DNA of 33,993 nucleotides from contig WGSL01000016.1 in the NCBI GenBank assembly GCA_014871665.1, forward strand, positions 1-33,993. Direction: 5' to 3'. Positions 15,571 to 22,791 of this stretch are shown here, piece after piece. Under the pieces are notes generated by a model that saw only the letters and a list, made by a program, of their open reading frames with translations, was not told where the DNA came from and did not search any database. Every line of letters starts with the position of its first letter. Position 1 is the first letter of the stretch. The translations under genes and the position numbers were made by a program. This DNA is from Collinsella sp. (GTDB lineage Bacteria > Actinomycetota > Coriobacteriia > Coriobacteriales > Coriobacteriaceae).

Positions 15571-18368
15571 AAAGCATCGGCGCAGCGCTTGCAAATATGA
15601 GCGTGGCCGTTGTACTCGCCGACGGTGGTGCGGTAGTTCCAGCAACGGTCGCAGCACTCGCCCTCGGCTGCCTCGATGGCAACGGAGAGCTCCTCGCCCT
15701 GGGTCAGTTCTACATCGGAGACGATGTAGAACTCGGCCAGGTCGACGGCCTTATCACCGGTCAGCAGCGCGTACATCTCGGCGGGAACGACCGCCTTGAC
15801 GCGGACCTGCTGGCTCTTAGTGAAGGTGCCGGCGGAACGGGCATCCTCAAGGGCCTTGGTCACGGCGCTACGGAGCTCGAGTGAAGCCTCGAGCACGCCC
15901 TCAAACTCGTTGGCCTCATCGACCGTGATGGGCGACTTGTACCAATCGAGCAGCGCGGCGTACTTCTGGTGGTCGACGCAGCCGGCGGGCGCATAGGCCA
16001 TGGCCTCGTCGACGGTGTAGGACAGGATCGGCTGCAGATCGCGCATGAGCATCGAGAAGAGCTCGGCCAGCACGGTCTGGGCACTGCGGCGCTCAAGCGA
16101 ACCGGGCTTATCGCAGTACAGACGATCCTTCAGGGCGTCGAGGTACACGTTGGAAAGCTCGGTAACCACGAAGTCGTAGAGCGCACGGTAGGCGCGCGGG
16201 AACTCGTAGCTGGCGTAGGCATCGTCGACCTCGGCCTGGACCTGGGTCAGGCGGGCAACCATGAGCTTGTCGAGCGGCAGCAGGTCGACAAAGGCGACGC
16301 CGTCGGTCTCGGGCTCAAACTGGCCCTCGAGCTCGGAAAGCAGGAAGCGCAGCGTGTTGCGGAAGCGACGGTAGGCATCGGACGTACGAGCAAGGATCTC
16401 GTGGTCGATGGAGACGTCGGAGCTGGTGTCGACAGAGGCAACCCACAGACGGATGATGTCGGCGCCCATCTCGTCGCAGACCTTATTGGGGTCGATGACG
16501 TTGCCGAGCGACTTGGACATCTTACGGCCCTGGCCGTCGAGGGTGAAGCCCTGCGAGACGACCGCCTTGTACGGAGCGTGGCCGTTGGCGCCCACCGAGG
16601 TGAGCAGCGAGCTCTGGAACCAACCGCGGTGCTGGTCGGAGCCCTCGAGGTACACATCCGCCGGGTACTCCAGCTCGGGGCGGTACTCGCAGACGGCCTT
16701 CCAAGACACGCCGGAGTCCCACCACACGTCGAGAATGTCCTTATCAGCCTTGAGGTGATGACCGCCACACTTGGGGCAAACGCAAGCCTCGCCCAGGTAG
16801 CTCTCGGGAGCGTCGGTGAACCAGGCGTCGGAGCCCTTCTCGTGGAAGAGCTTGATGACGGCGTCGAGCGTGGCGTCGTTCATGACCTTCTCGCCGCAGT
16901 CGGCGCAAGTGTAGCTGGGGATAGGCACGCCCCAGTTGCGCTGACGGCTGATGCACCAGTCGGGTCGCTGCTCGACCATGGCGCCGATGCGGTTGGCGGC
17001 GTGAGCCGGATACCACTTGACGTTCTCGCGGACCTCTTTGCCAGCCTGCTCGCGCAGACCGGTCTTGTCCATCGAGACGAACCACTGGTCGGTAGCACGG
17101 AAGAGCACCGGGTGCTTGCAGCGCCAGCAGTGCGGATAGCTGTGCGTGATCTTCTTCTCGAGGACCAGGGTGCCGCGCTCGCGCAGGAACTCGATGATGT
17201 GCGGGTTGGCCTCGTCGGTATCCATGCCGCTGAAGGGGCCGCCGGTGCCAAACTCCTCGCCGGTGTAGAACTTGCCGTCGTCATCGACCGGCATGCAAAT
17301 GTCGGTGATGCCCTCCTTGAGGCAGGCGAAGTAGTCGTCGACGCCGTGACCGGGCGAGTTGTGGACGATACCGGTACCGTCATCGACACCGACGTAATCG
17401 GCCAACAGCGCAACGCCCTCGACACCGTCAAAGATCGGCTGCTTATAGTGAATGTGATGGAAGGTCTCGGCGGGAACCACATAGGGCTTGCCGTCGACCA
17501 CAACCGGGGTGTACTCCCAGCCAAACTCCTCGCAGCACTTGGGAGCCAGGTCCTCGAGCATGACCTCGGCGCGGCCGTCGTGCTCAACGGCGACGTAGGC
17601 GGCACCGGGCTTGAGAGAAACTGCCTGGTCGGAGGGGATGGTCCACGGCGTGGTCGTCCAGATGATAAAGTCAACCGGGCCGTCGAAGTTCTCGAGGCCG
17701 GCGGGCTTGGAGGTCATCTCAAAGCGCACGAAGATGGACGGGCTCGTCTCGTCGGAGTACTCAATCTCGGCCTCAGCAAGTGCGGTATGGCAGTGCTTGC
17801 ACCAGTGGACGGGCTTGTGACCGCGATAGATCATGCCCTTGTCGAACATGGCCTTGAAAACCTCGATGTCGGCGGCGTCATGCTGGTGATAGAGCGTCAG
17901 ATAGGGGTTGTCCCAATCGCCGAGCACGCCCAGGCGACGGAAGCCGGCCTTCTGCAGCTCGATGTTCTCGACAGCGAACTTGTTGCAAAGCTCGCGGATC
18001 TTAGCCGTGGAGGTCTGGTTGAACTTCTCGGTGCCGAGCTTCTCCTCGACCTTATGCTCGATCGGCTGGCCATGGCAGTCCCAACCGGGAACATAGGGAA
18101 CCTCATAGCCCTGCATCATCCAGTAACGGTTGATCATGTCCTTGGAGATCTTGTTCATGGCGTGGCCGATGTGGATCGGGCCGTTGGCGTACGGAGGGCC
18201 GTCGTGCAGCACGAACTTCTTGTGACCCTCGTTCTTCTTCAGAACCTGCTCGTAGACCTTGTTGTCCTGCCAGTCCTTGAGTCGCTTGGGCTCGGACTTG
18301 GAAAGACCGGCACGCATGGGAAAACCGGTCTTGGGCAGATTCATCGTCTGCTTGTACTCGTTTGCCAC
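15567..18368 (-). CDS. ileS: isoleucyl-tRNA synthetase
   Basis: A 933-residue class I synthetase that charges tRNA-Ile. The HIGH motif is at residues 66-69 (NGPIHIGHAMNKI) and KMSKS is in GRKMSKSLGNVIDPNK. The CP1 editing domain includes TTPWTIPSDQ. Two zinc sites are visible: an internal pair of CxxC motifs (CADCGEK, CPKCGGHH) and a C-terminal set CDRCWNY...CKRCADAL, the bacterial type. The GTG at 18368 is chosen because AAAGGGG lies just upstream and the N-terminus MANEYKQTMNLPKT is typical; the open frame further upstream runs through the T-box terminator. Expression is controlled by that T-box. The stop codon sits inside a perfect 16-bp inverted repeat. Confidence 0.97.
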   Translation of the reverse strand: MANEYKQTMNLPKTGFPMRAGLSKSEPKRLKDWQDNKVYEQVLKKNEGHKKFVLHDGPPYANGPIHIGHAMNKISKDMINRYWMMQGYEVPYVPGWDCHGQPIEHKVEEKLGTEKFNQTSTAKIRELCNKFAVENIELQKAGFRRLGVLGDWDNPYLTLYHQHDAADIEVFKAMFDKGMIYRGHKPVHWCKHCHTALAEAEIEYSDETSPSIFVRFEMTSKPAGLENFDGPVDFIIWTTTPWTIPSDQAVSLKPGAAYVAVEHDGRAEVMLEDLAPKCCEEFGWEYTPVVVDGKPYVVPAETFHHIHYKQPIFDGVEGVALLADYVGVDDGTGIVHNSPGHGVDDYFACLKEGITDICMPVDDDGKFYTGEEFGTGGPFSGMDTDEANPHIIEFLRERGTLVLEKKITHSYPHCWRCKHPVLFRATDQWFVSMDKTGLREQAGKEVRENVKWYPAHAANRIGAMVEQRPDWCISRQRNWGVPIPSYTCADCGEKVMNDATLDAVIKLFHEKGSDAWFTDAPESYLGEACVCPKCGGHHLKADKDILDVWWDSGVSWKAVCEYRPELEYPADVYLEGSDQHRGWFQSSLLTSVGANGHAPYKAVVSQGFTLDGQGRKMSKSLGNVIDPNKVCDEMGADIIRLWVASVDTSSDVSIDHEILARTSDAYRRFRNTLRFLLSELEGQFEPETDGVAFVDLLPLDKLMVARLTQVQAEVDDAYASYEFPRAYRALYDFVVTELSNVYLDALKDRLYCDKPGSLERRSAQTVLAELFSMLMRDLQPILSYTVDEAMAYAPAGCVDHQKYAALLDWYKSPITVDEANEFEGVLEASLELRSAVTKALEDARSAGTFTKSQQVRVKAVVPAEMYALLTGDKAVDLAEFYIVSDVELTQGEELSVAIEAAEGECCDRCWNYRTTVGEYNGHAHICKRCADAL

Positions 18369-18411
18369 GGTACCCCTTTCATGTCGTGGGCGCGCACGCC
18401 CGTTGGGCACC

Positions 18412-18448
18412 AAAAAAGCGCCCGTCCCTACAAGCTGGGACGAAGCGC
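18412..18448 (-). terminator. attenuator terminator of the ileS T-box
   Basis: CGTCCC and GGGACG enclose an 8-base loop, with outer GCGC/GCGC pairs after a small internal mismatch, followed by TTTTTT on the minus strand. The left arm is shared with the antiterminator, so the two structures exclude each other. Confidence 0.85.
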
Positions 18449-18720
18449 CACAAAACGGACTGTACGCCCGCAAAAGCTCTTCGTTTAACCACCCAGCTTA
18501 GATGCCCTCGCCCGCGTATTCGCGCGCTCGCATCCGTTACTCGGCTGGCCTGTATCGACGACCATCTCGGCGATATCTACTAAGACGAGCCTGTGCGACG
18601 CGTCCGTTGGGACCGCAGCTCCGGGGTGATTTTCATCGGTCGCATGCACGGGATCTCAGCGCTCCCCGCTCTCTGTAGCATGCGGACGGCCGACTACTCG
18701 TCCCCATCAACGCTTATGCG
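18412..18720 (-). promoter_or_regulatory. T-box riboswitch (isoleucine) controlling ileS
   Basis: On the minus strand the leader shows the T-box order. GATGGGGACGAGTA (from 18708) opens Stem I with its AGTA motif, AGAGAGCGGGGAG follows in the distal part, and GAAAATCACC contains the specifier ATC (18630-18628), an isoleucine codon followed by A. The T-box sequence TGGGTGG is at 18494-18488 and its side AGCTGGG/TCCCAGCT forms the antiterminator (18434-18498). The competing terminator is the stem GTCCC/GGGAC with flanking GCGC pairs and TTTTTT (18448-18412). Uncharged tRNA-Ile would stabilise the antiterminator and allow ileS transcription. The exact 5' end is uncertain, and 18721-18854 holds only the divergent promoter regions. 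Confidence 0.88.
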
Positions 18721-18854
18721 GAGTATGCTAGCACGTTCCGCGCCGGCGAAAAACCCTCAACACTGGTTTTATACGTTCGAAATTTCTCGCTATTACAGCC
18801 CTTCTCTAGGAGCAAAATACCTGAAAGCACTTTATCGAACGAAAGAAGGTTGCT

Positions 18855-19943
18855 ATGCGCACGATTGGAATGAGTGATTATACCGTTGGCGAGGATTGCT
18901 TTACCGAGCTGCCCGCCGCACTGGCCGAGTACGGAGCGACCAAGGTCGCCATCATTGGCGGCAAGCGAGCCCTGGCTGCGGCGCTGCCGGGAATCGAGGC
19001 GGCACTTAAAGATACCGATGTCGAGGTCCTGGAGACGCGCGTCTACGGTACCAACAGTACGCGTGCCAATATCGCCAAGGTCGTAAACTCCCCCGCCTGC
19101 CAGGAAGCCGACGTGCTCATCGCATGCGGCGGCGGCAAGGCGCTCGATACCGTCAAGACCGCAGCCATCGAGCTCAAGAAGATCGTCTTCACCGTCCCGA
19201 CGATCTGTTCTAACTGCTCCGCCGCGACCGCCATTGCCGTCGTGTACAACGACGACGGCTCGCTCGAGGGCTATTCGTACCCCAACCGACCGGCGCACAT
19301 CTTCATCAACCCCAAGATCATCGCCGAAGCTCCGGCGGAGTACTTCTGGGCCGGCGTGGGCGATGCCCTGTCTAAGCAGCCTGAGGTCGAATACGCCACG
19401 AGCGCCGGCAATTTGGAGCATACCGCCGGTCTTGGCCTGGCACTCGCCCACACCTGCTCCGAGCCGCTGTTTACCTATGGCGTCCAGGGTCTTGAGGACG
19501 TGCGCCGGAATCTGTCGAGCGAGGCCGTCAAGCAGATCGCGCTCGACATCGTGGTCAACACGGGCTATGTCTCAAACCTGACCAACCAAAACGATTACTA
19601 CTACAACTCGAGCGTGGCGCACGCGTTCTACAATGCGACGTGCAGCATTCCGCGCAAGGGAACATATCTGCACGGCGAGGTCGTGAGCTTGGGCGTGCTC
19701 GTCCTGTTTGCCTATACGGGCGATACCGAGAACCTTGAGCGCTACGCCGCCTTTAACAAGCAGATGGGCCTGCCCGTGACGCTTGAGCAGGTCGGGCTTT
19801 CCGAGGCCGATATCCCTGCCCTGTGCGAATACGCGCACGCCACCAACGAGTGGAAGCAGGGCAACCCTGAGCCCTTCACCGACGAAAAGTTCGCCGCCGC
19901 CATCAAGGCCGCCAACGCCTACGGCCACACTATCCTGGCCTAA
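18855..19943 (+). CDS. iron-containing alcohol dehydrogenase family, glycerol dehydrogenase-like
   Basis: A 362-residue group III (metal-dependent) dehydrogenase most like GldA, which oxidises glycerol to dihydroxyacetone with NAD+. The NAD-binding motif GGGKALDT starts at residue 92. The metal ligands match GldA in position: D170 (GVGDALSK), H256 (SSVAHAFYN) and H273 (YLHGEVVSLG). The gene is one of the few on the plus strand and stands alone, with AAGAAGG five bases before the ATG and its own terminator. Glycerol dehydrogenase is the closest well-known type, but related enzymes act on other polyols or hydroxy compounds and the substrate is not certain. Flanking CGTTCGA (18774) and TCGAACG (18835) halves upstream could be regulatory. 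Confidence 0.85.
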   Translation: MRTIGMSDYTVGEDCFTELPAALAEYGATKVAIIGGKRALAAALPGIEAALKDTDVEVLETRVYGTNSTRANIAKVVNSPACQEADVLIACGGGKALDTVKTAAIELKKIVFTVPTICSNCSAATAIAVVYNDDGSLEGYSYPNRPAHIFINPKIIAEAPAEYFWAGVGDALSKQPEVEYATSAGNLEHTAGLGLALAHTCSEPLFTYGVQGLEDVRRNLSSEAVKQIALDIVVNTGYVSNLTNQNDYYYNSSVAHAFYNATCSIPRKGTYLHGEVVSLGVLVLFAYTGDTENLERYAAFNKQMGLPVTLEQVGLSEADIPALCEYAHATNEWKQGNPEPFTDEKFAAAIKAANAYGHTILA

Positions 19944-19949
19944 CCGACC

Positions 19950-19990
19950 AAAACCGCCACAAAGGGGACAGTACCTTTGTGGCGGTTTTT
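19950..19990 (+). terminator. bidirectional terminator (conserved-loop family, copy 2)
   Basis: A perfect 16-bp stem AAAACCGCCACAAAGG (19950-19965) with 19974-19989 encloses the loop GGACAGTA and ends in TTTTT. It begins six bases after the dehydrogenase stop and its last bases overlap the stop codon of the convergent DUF523 gene, so it can serve both. Confidence 0.9.
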
Positions 19991-20444
19991 ATTGCTGTAA
20001 CATGCTCGAGTCGAATTCGCTTGCCGGGATCACGCGGTAGCCGTGGCGCAGGAGCAAGTCAACGAAGAAACCGTTACCCGTTGTGAGCGTGCCGCTGAAG
20101 GATCCGTCGTAGATATGGCCCACGCCGCACGACGGACTGCGATCCTGTAAGACGCACGCAGCAATCTCGGACGGGCCGCCCGCCTGCTCGCATATATCGA
20201 GCGCACGTTGAGCACCTAGACGAAACTCGCGATCGACCGAGGTGCCCCCGCAGGTACGAACCTCTCCGTTCACAATCTCGGACGGCTTGCGCGGCGTGGG
20301 CAGGCCCCCAAAGACCTCAGGGCACACCAAGAGGACCTCGGTCCCTGTACGCTCGCAGGCCTCGACCAACTCGCGATGATAGTTGTCGAGCCCGTTATAC
20401 TTGCAGCTCTCGCCCATCAAGCAGGCGCTCACCACGATCTTCAT
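19989..20444 (-). CDS. DUF523 family protein
   Basis: A 151-residue protein with the DUF523 signature: an N-terminal SACLMGESCKYNG, VCPEVFGGLPTPRKPSEI in the middle, and LQDRSPSCG towards the end. The conserved cysteines in these motifs suggest metal or iron-sulfur binding, but the family has no established general function; some members have been linked to 2-thiouracil breakdown and similar desulfuration. The ATG at 20444 is preferred over that at 20450 because AGAGGG lies six bases before it. The gene sits right after the ftsH terminator, so it may be read from a separate promoter or by readthrough. It converges on the dehydrogenase gene and shares its terminator. Confidence 0.85.
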   Translation of the reverse strand: MKIVVSACLMGESCKYNGLDNYHRELVEACERTGTEVLLVCPEVFGGLPTPRKPSEIVNGEVRTCGGTSVDREFRLGAQRALDICEQAGGPSEIAACVLQDRSPSCGVGHIYDGSFSGTLTTGNGFFVDLLLRHGYRVIPASEFDSSMLQQ

Positions 20445-20461
20445 TTCCATCCCTCTCAAGC

Positions 20462-20499
20462 AAAACGCCCCATTTGAGAAAGCTGCTCAAATGGGGCGT
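20462..20499 (-). terminator. intrinsic terminator after ftsH
   Basis: A perfect 14-bp stem ACGCCCCATTTGAG with its complement and a 7-base loop is followed on the minus strand by TTTTGC (the stem includes the first T). It lies 27 bases after the ftsH stop and directly before the ribosome-binding site of the DUF523 gene. Confidence 0.9.
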
Positions 20500-20525
20500 C
20501 GGCGTTTACTGGCTCGACCGCGGCT

Positions 20526-22433
20526 TTACTGTTGCTTGGGCATCAGCGGATTCTCGCGCGTGAGGAGGTTCATGAACTCCTCACCCGTGATGGTCTCCTT
20601 CTTGTACAGATAACGAGCCAGCTCATGGAGCTTGAACTTGTTCTCCTTGAGGATCTGCAGGGCGCGATCGTGCGCGTCCTCGATCAGCTTGGCGACAATC
20701 GCGTCCACACGCTCGGCCGTACCGGGGGCGCAGGTGAGCGACGTGTCCTGGTTAAGGTACGCATTCTGAACGGTACCGAGTGCCATCATGCCAAACTCAT
20801 CAGACATACCAAAGCGCGTCACCATGTTACGGGCGAGCTTGGTGGCCTGCTCGATATCGTTGGCGGCGCCGGTCGTCATCTCACCAAAGATGAGCTCCTC
20901 GGCTGCACGGCCACCGCAATAGACGGCGAGCTTGTCCAGGACCTCCTGGCGCGTGGTCAGGAAGCGCTCGTCCTCCTCGACCTGCATGGTATAGCCAAGA
21001 GCACCGCTCGTGCGCGGCACGATGGTGATCTTGGTAACCGGCGCGGAACCCTTTTGGCGGGCAGCGACGATGGCATGGCCGATCTCGTGGTAGGAAACGA
21101 CCTGCTTCTCATGGTCGGAAAGCACCGTGGACTTACGCTGTTGGCCGGCAATGACGACCTCCACCGACTCCTCGAAGTCGTCCTGGGTTGCACGCTTGCG
21201 ACCCTCGCGAACGGCGCGCAGGGCGCCCTCGTTGATGATATTGGCCAGGTCGGCGCCCGAGGCACCGGGCGTGGCGCGGGCAATCGCGGTCAGATCGATC
21301 GGCGGCTCGGTCTTCACACTCTTGGCGTGAAGCTCGAGGATGTTCTTACGGCCGGTCAGATCGGGCAACTCGACGGGGATGCGGCGGTCAAAACGACCGG
21401 GGCGCAGTAGAGCGGGATCGAGACTGTCGGGGCGGTTGGTTGCGGCAAGGACAACGATACCCTTGTGGTTATCGAAGCCATCCATCTCGGTCAGCAACTG
21501 ATTGAGCGTCTGCTCGCGCTCGTCGTTGCCGCTAAAGCCGCCGCCATCGCGCTTCTTACCGATGGTATCGATCTCATCGATAAAGACGATACACGGGGCC
21601 TTTTCCTTGGCCTGCTTAAACAGGTCACGAACCTTTGCAGCGCCGCGACCAACAAACATCTCAACGAACTCAGAGCCCGAAATGCTAAAGAACGGAACAC
21701 CGGCCTCGCCGGCAACAGCCTTGGCAAGCAGGGTTTTACCGGTACCCGGAGGGCCGACAAGGAGAGCACCGCGCGGCAGCTTTGCGCCGATTTCCTCGTA
21801 ACGCTGCGGCTTCTCCAGAAAGTCGACGACCTCCTTGAGGGACTCCTTTGCCTCTTCCTGACCGGCGACATCCTTAAAGGTCACGCCCACGTCCTTGGAG
21901 GCGATCACACGCGCGCCGGACTTACCCAGTCCGCCGCCGCCAAAACCGCCGCCGCCAAAGTTCATCGACGGGCCGTCATCGCCCATGGCCTTCTTCATGC
22001 GGCGGTTGAGCCACCAACCGATGAGGAAGAAAATCGCCATGGGAAGAATAAGGGTGAGCAGGTAGTAGGTCATCAAACCCGAGTTTTTATCGGGAACGAC
22101 CGACTCCAGCGAAGCGCCAGACTCAAGCACGCGATCGGTAAAGCCCGCATCGTTCGGCACACCGGTCGTCTTATAGGCGATGTTCTCGTCCTCGCCCTTC
22201 TTGGTGTAATAAATCGAGTAATCGTCCGTGTTGTACTCGACCTTGTCGACACTCTTCTTATCGAGCGCTTTGACAAACGTCGAGTAATCGGTCTTCGTAA
22301 TCTGCTGCGTGTGACCGATGTTAGGGAACAGAACGGTCGAGAGCACGAGGTAGACGACGAAGGCGATGAGCACGTAGAGGATCATATTCCGTCTACGTTT
22401 GTTGTCATCCATCTCCATCTGCTTGAACTCCAT
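20526..22433 (-). CDS. ftsH: ATP-dependent zinc metalloprotease FtsH
   Basis: A 635-residue membrane-anchored AAA+ protease that degrades misassembled membrane proteins and short-lived regulators. Membrane helices are at about residues 17-37 and 120-142, with an extracytoplasmic segment between. The AAA+ module has Walker A GPPGTGKT (227-234), the FVGRGA pore loop near 260, Walker B VFIDEID (283-289) and the second region of homology ATNRPDSLDPALLRPGRFDR. The protease zinc motif is HEIGH at 449-453. A Gly-rich linker (NFGGGGFGGGGLG) precedes the ATPase. The start may be the ATG at 22433 or the in-frame ATG at 22418, which has GGAG nine bases upstream. A SigB-type promoter lies just upstream, suggesting stress control. 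Confidence 0.95.
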   Translation of the reverse strand: MEFKQMEMDDNKRRRNMILYVLIAFVVYLVLSTVLFPNIGHTQQITKTDYSTFVKALDKKSVDKVEYNTDDYSIYYTKKGEDENIAYKTTGVPNDAGFTDRVLESGASLESVVPDKNSGLMTYYLLTLILPMAIFFLIGWWLNRRMKKAMGDDGPSMNFGGGGFGGGGLGKSGARVIASKDVGVTFKDVAGQEEAKESLKEVVDFLEKPQRYEEIGAKLPRGALLVGPPGTGKTLLAKAVAGEAGVPFFSISGSEFVEMFVGRGAAKVRDLFKQAKEKAPCIVFIDEIDTIGKKRDGGGFSGNDEREQTLNQLLTEMDGFDNHKGIVVLAATNRPDSLDPALLRPGRFDRRIPVELPDLTGRKNILELHAKSVKTEPPIDLTAIARATPGASGADLANIINEGALRAVREGRKRATQDDFEESVEVVIAGQQRKSTVLSDHEKQVVSYHEIGHAIVAARQKGSAPVTKITIVPRTSGALGYTMQVEEDERFLTTRQEVLDKLAVYCGGRAAEELIFGEMTTGAANDIEQATKLARNMVTRFGMSDEFGMMALGTVQNAYLNQDTSLTCAPGTAERVDAIVAKLIEDAHDRALQILKENKFKLHELARYLYKKETITGEEFMNLLTRENPLMPKQQ

Positions 22434-22460
22434 CTACTGGGGTTGATAATGCTAACTAGA

Positions 22461-22485
22461 ATACCCAACCCGGCCGGCGATAAAC
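22461..22485 (-). promoter_or_regulatory. predicted SigB-type promoter of ftsH
   Basis: On the minus strand GTTTAT (22485-22480) and GGGTAT (22466-22461) are separated by 13 bases. This matches the general-stress sigma consensus GTTTAA-N12-14-GGGTAT at 11 of 12 positions. Transcription would start about 20 bases before the ftsH ATG. The window also encodes a sigma factor of the right family at 7159-7950, so control of ftsH by it is a testable inference. Confidence 0.55.
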
Positions 22486-22510
22486 CGACGCCGGGCACGA
22501 AAGGATAGAG

Positions 22511-22707
22511 ATGGCATCACTCGAAGTCGGCAAGGTTCAGATCTATACGGGCAACTGATCGCGATGAAACCCGACACCACAGAGCTCATACTGACCGGCC
22601 GCGGCCTGCTGCCCCTCGCTGACCTCGCCGACCTGGTCACCGAAATACGCCCCGTCAAACACTACTTCGACGAAGGCCTCCTGGCCCGCCAAGGCATCGA
22701 ATACTAA
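22511..22707 (+). pseudogene. cobO: remnant of cob(I)yrinic acid a,c-diamide adenosyltransferase
   Basis: Two fragments of a corrinoid adenosyltransferase are joined. The first, MASLEVGKVQIYTGN (22511-22555), is the N-terminal strand that leads into the P-loop; AAAGGA lies five bases before its ATG. The frame then hits TGA, exactly where GKGKTT is expected. In a shifted frame from 22555 the sequence reads LIAMKPDTTELILTGR and continues to ...RQGIEY at 22707, the normal CobO C-terminus. The whole middle of the roughly 170-200 residue enzyme, including the rest of the P-loop, is gone. An internal deletion with a frameshift explains this. The intact enzyme adenosylates corrinoids during coenzyme B12 formation. 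No other B12 gene is in the window. Confidence 0.8.
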
Positions 22708-22708
22708 T

Positions 22709-22791
22709 TGATCCGAAGGGGACGGAGGAAAACGGATCATCGACATCACGACGGAGAGCAATGATCCATTTTCCTCCGACCCAAGGGATCA
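22709..22791. repeat. pair of 30-base inverted repeat arms around a 22-base spacer
   Basis: Arm 1 (22709-22739) and arm 2 (22762-22791) are inverted copies sharing CGGAGGAAAA and bounded on both sides by TGATCC and GGATCA. Each arm could also fold alone through its TGATCC/GGATCA ends. The block starts one base after the cobO remnant's stop and ends at the MATE stop codon, so it may act as a shared terminator between convergent genes, though it lacks a clean T-run. It may also be a member of an interspersed repeat family. Confidence 0.65.

Noticed and set aside
15969..18488. An 839-codon open frame on the plus strand opposite ileS
   Set aside because: Same reason: a codon-position mirror of ileS with no recognisable domain or ribosome-binding site.
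22511..22707. The cobO remnant as an intact small gene of 47 residues starting at 22564
   Set aside because: It has no ribosome-binding site of its own and its sequence is the plain C-terminus of CobO, with the matching N-terminus just upstream in another frame.
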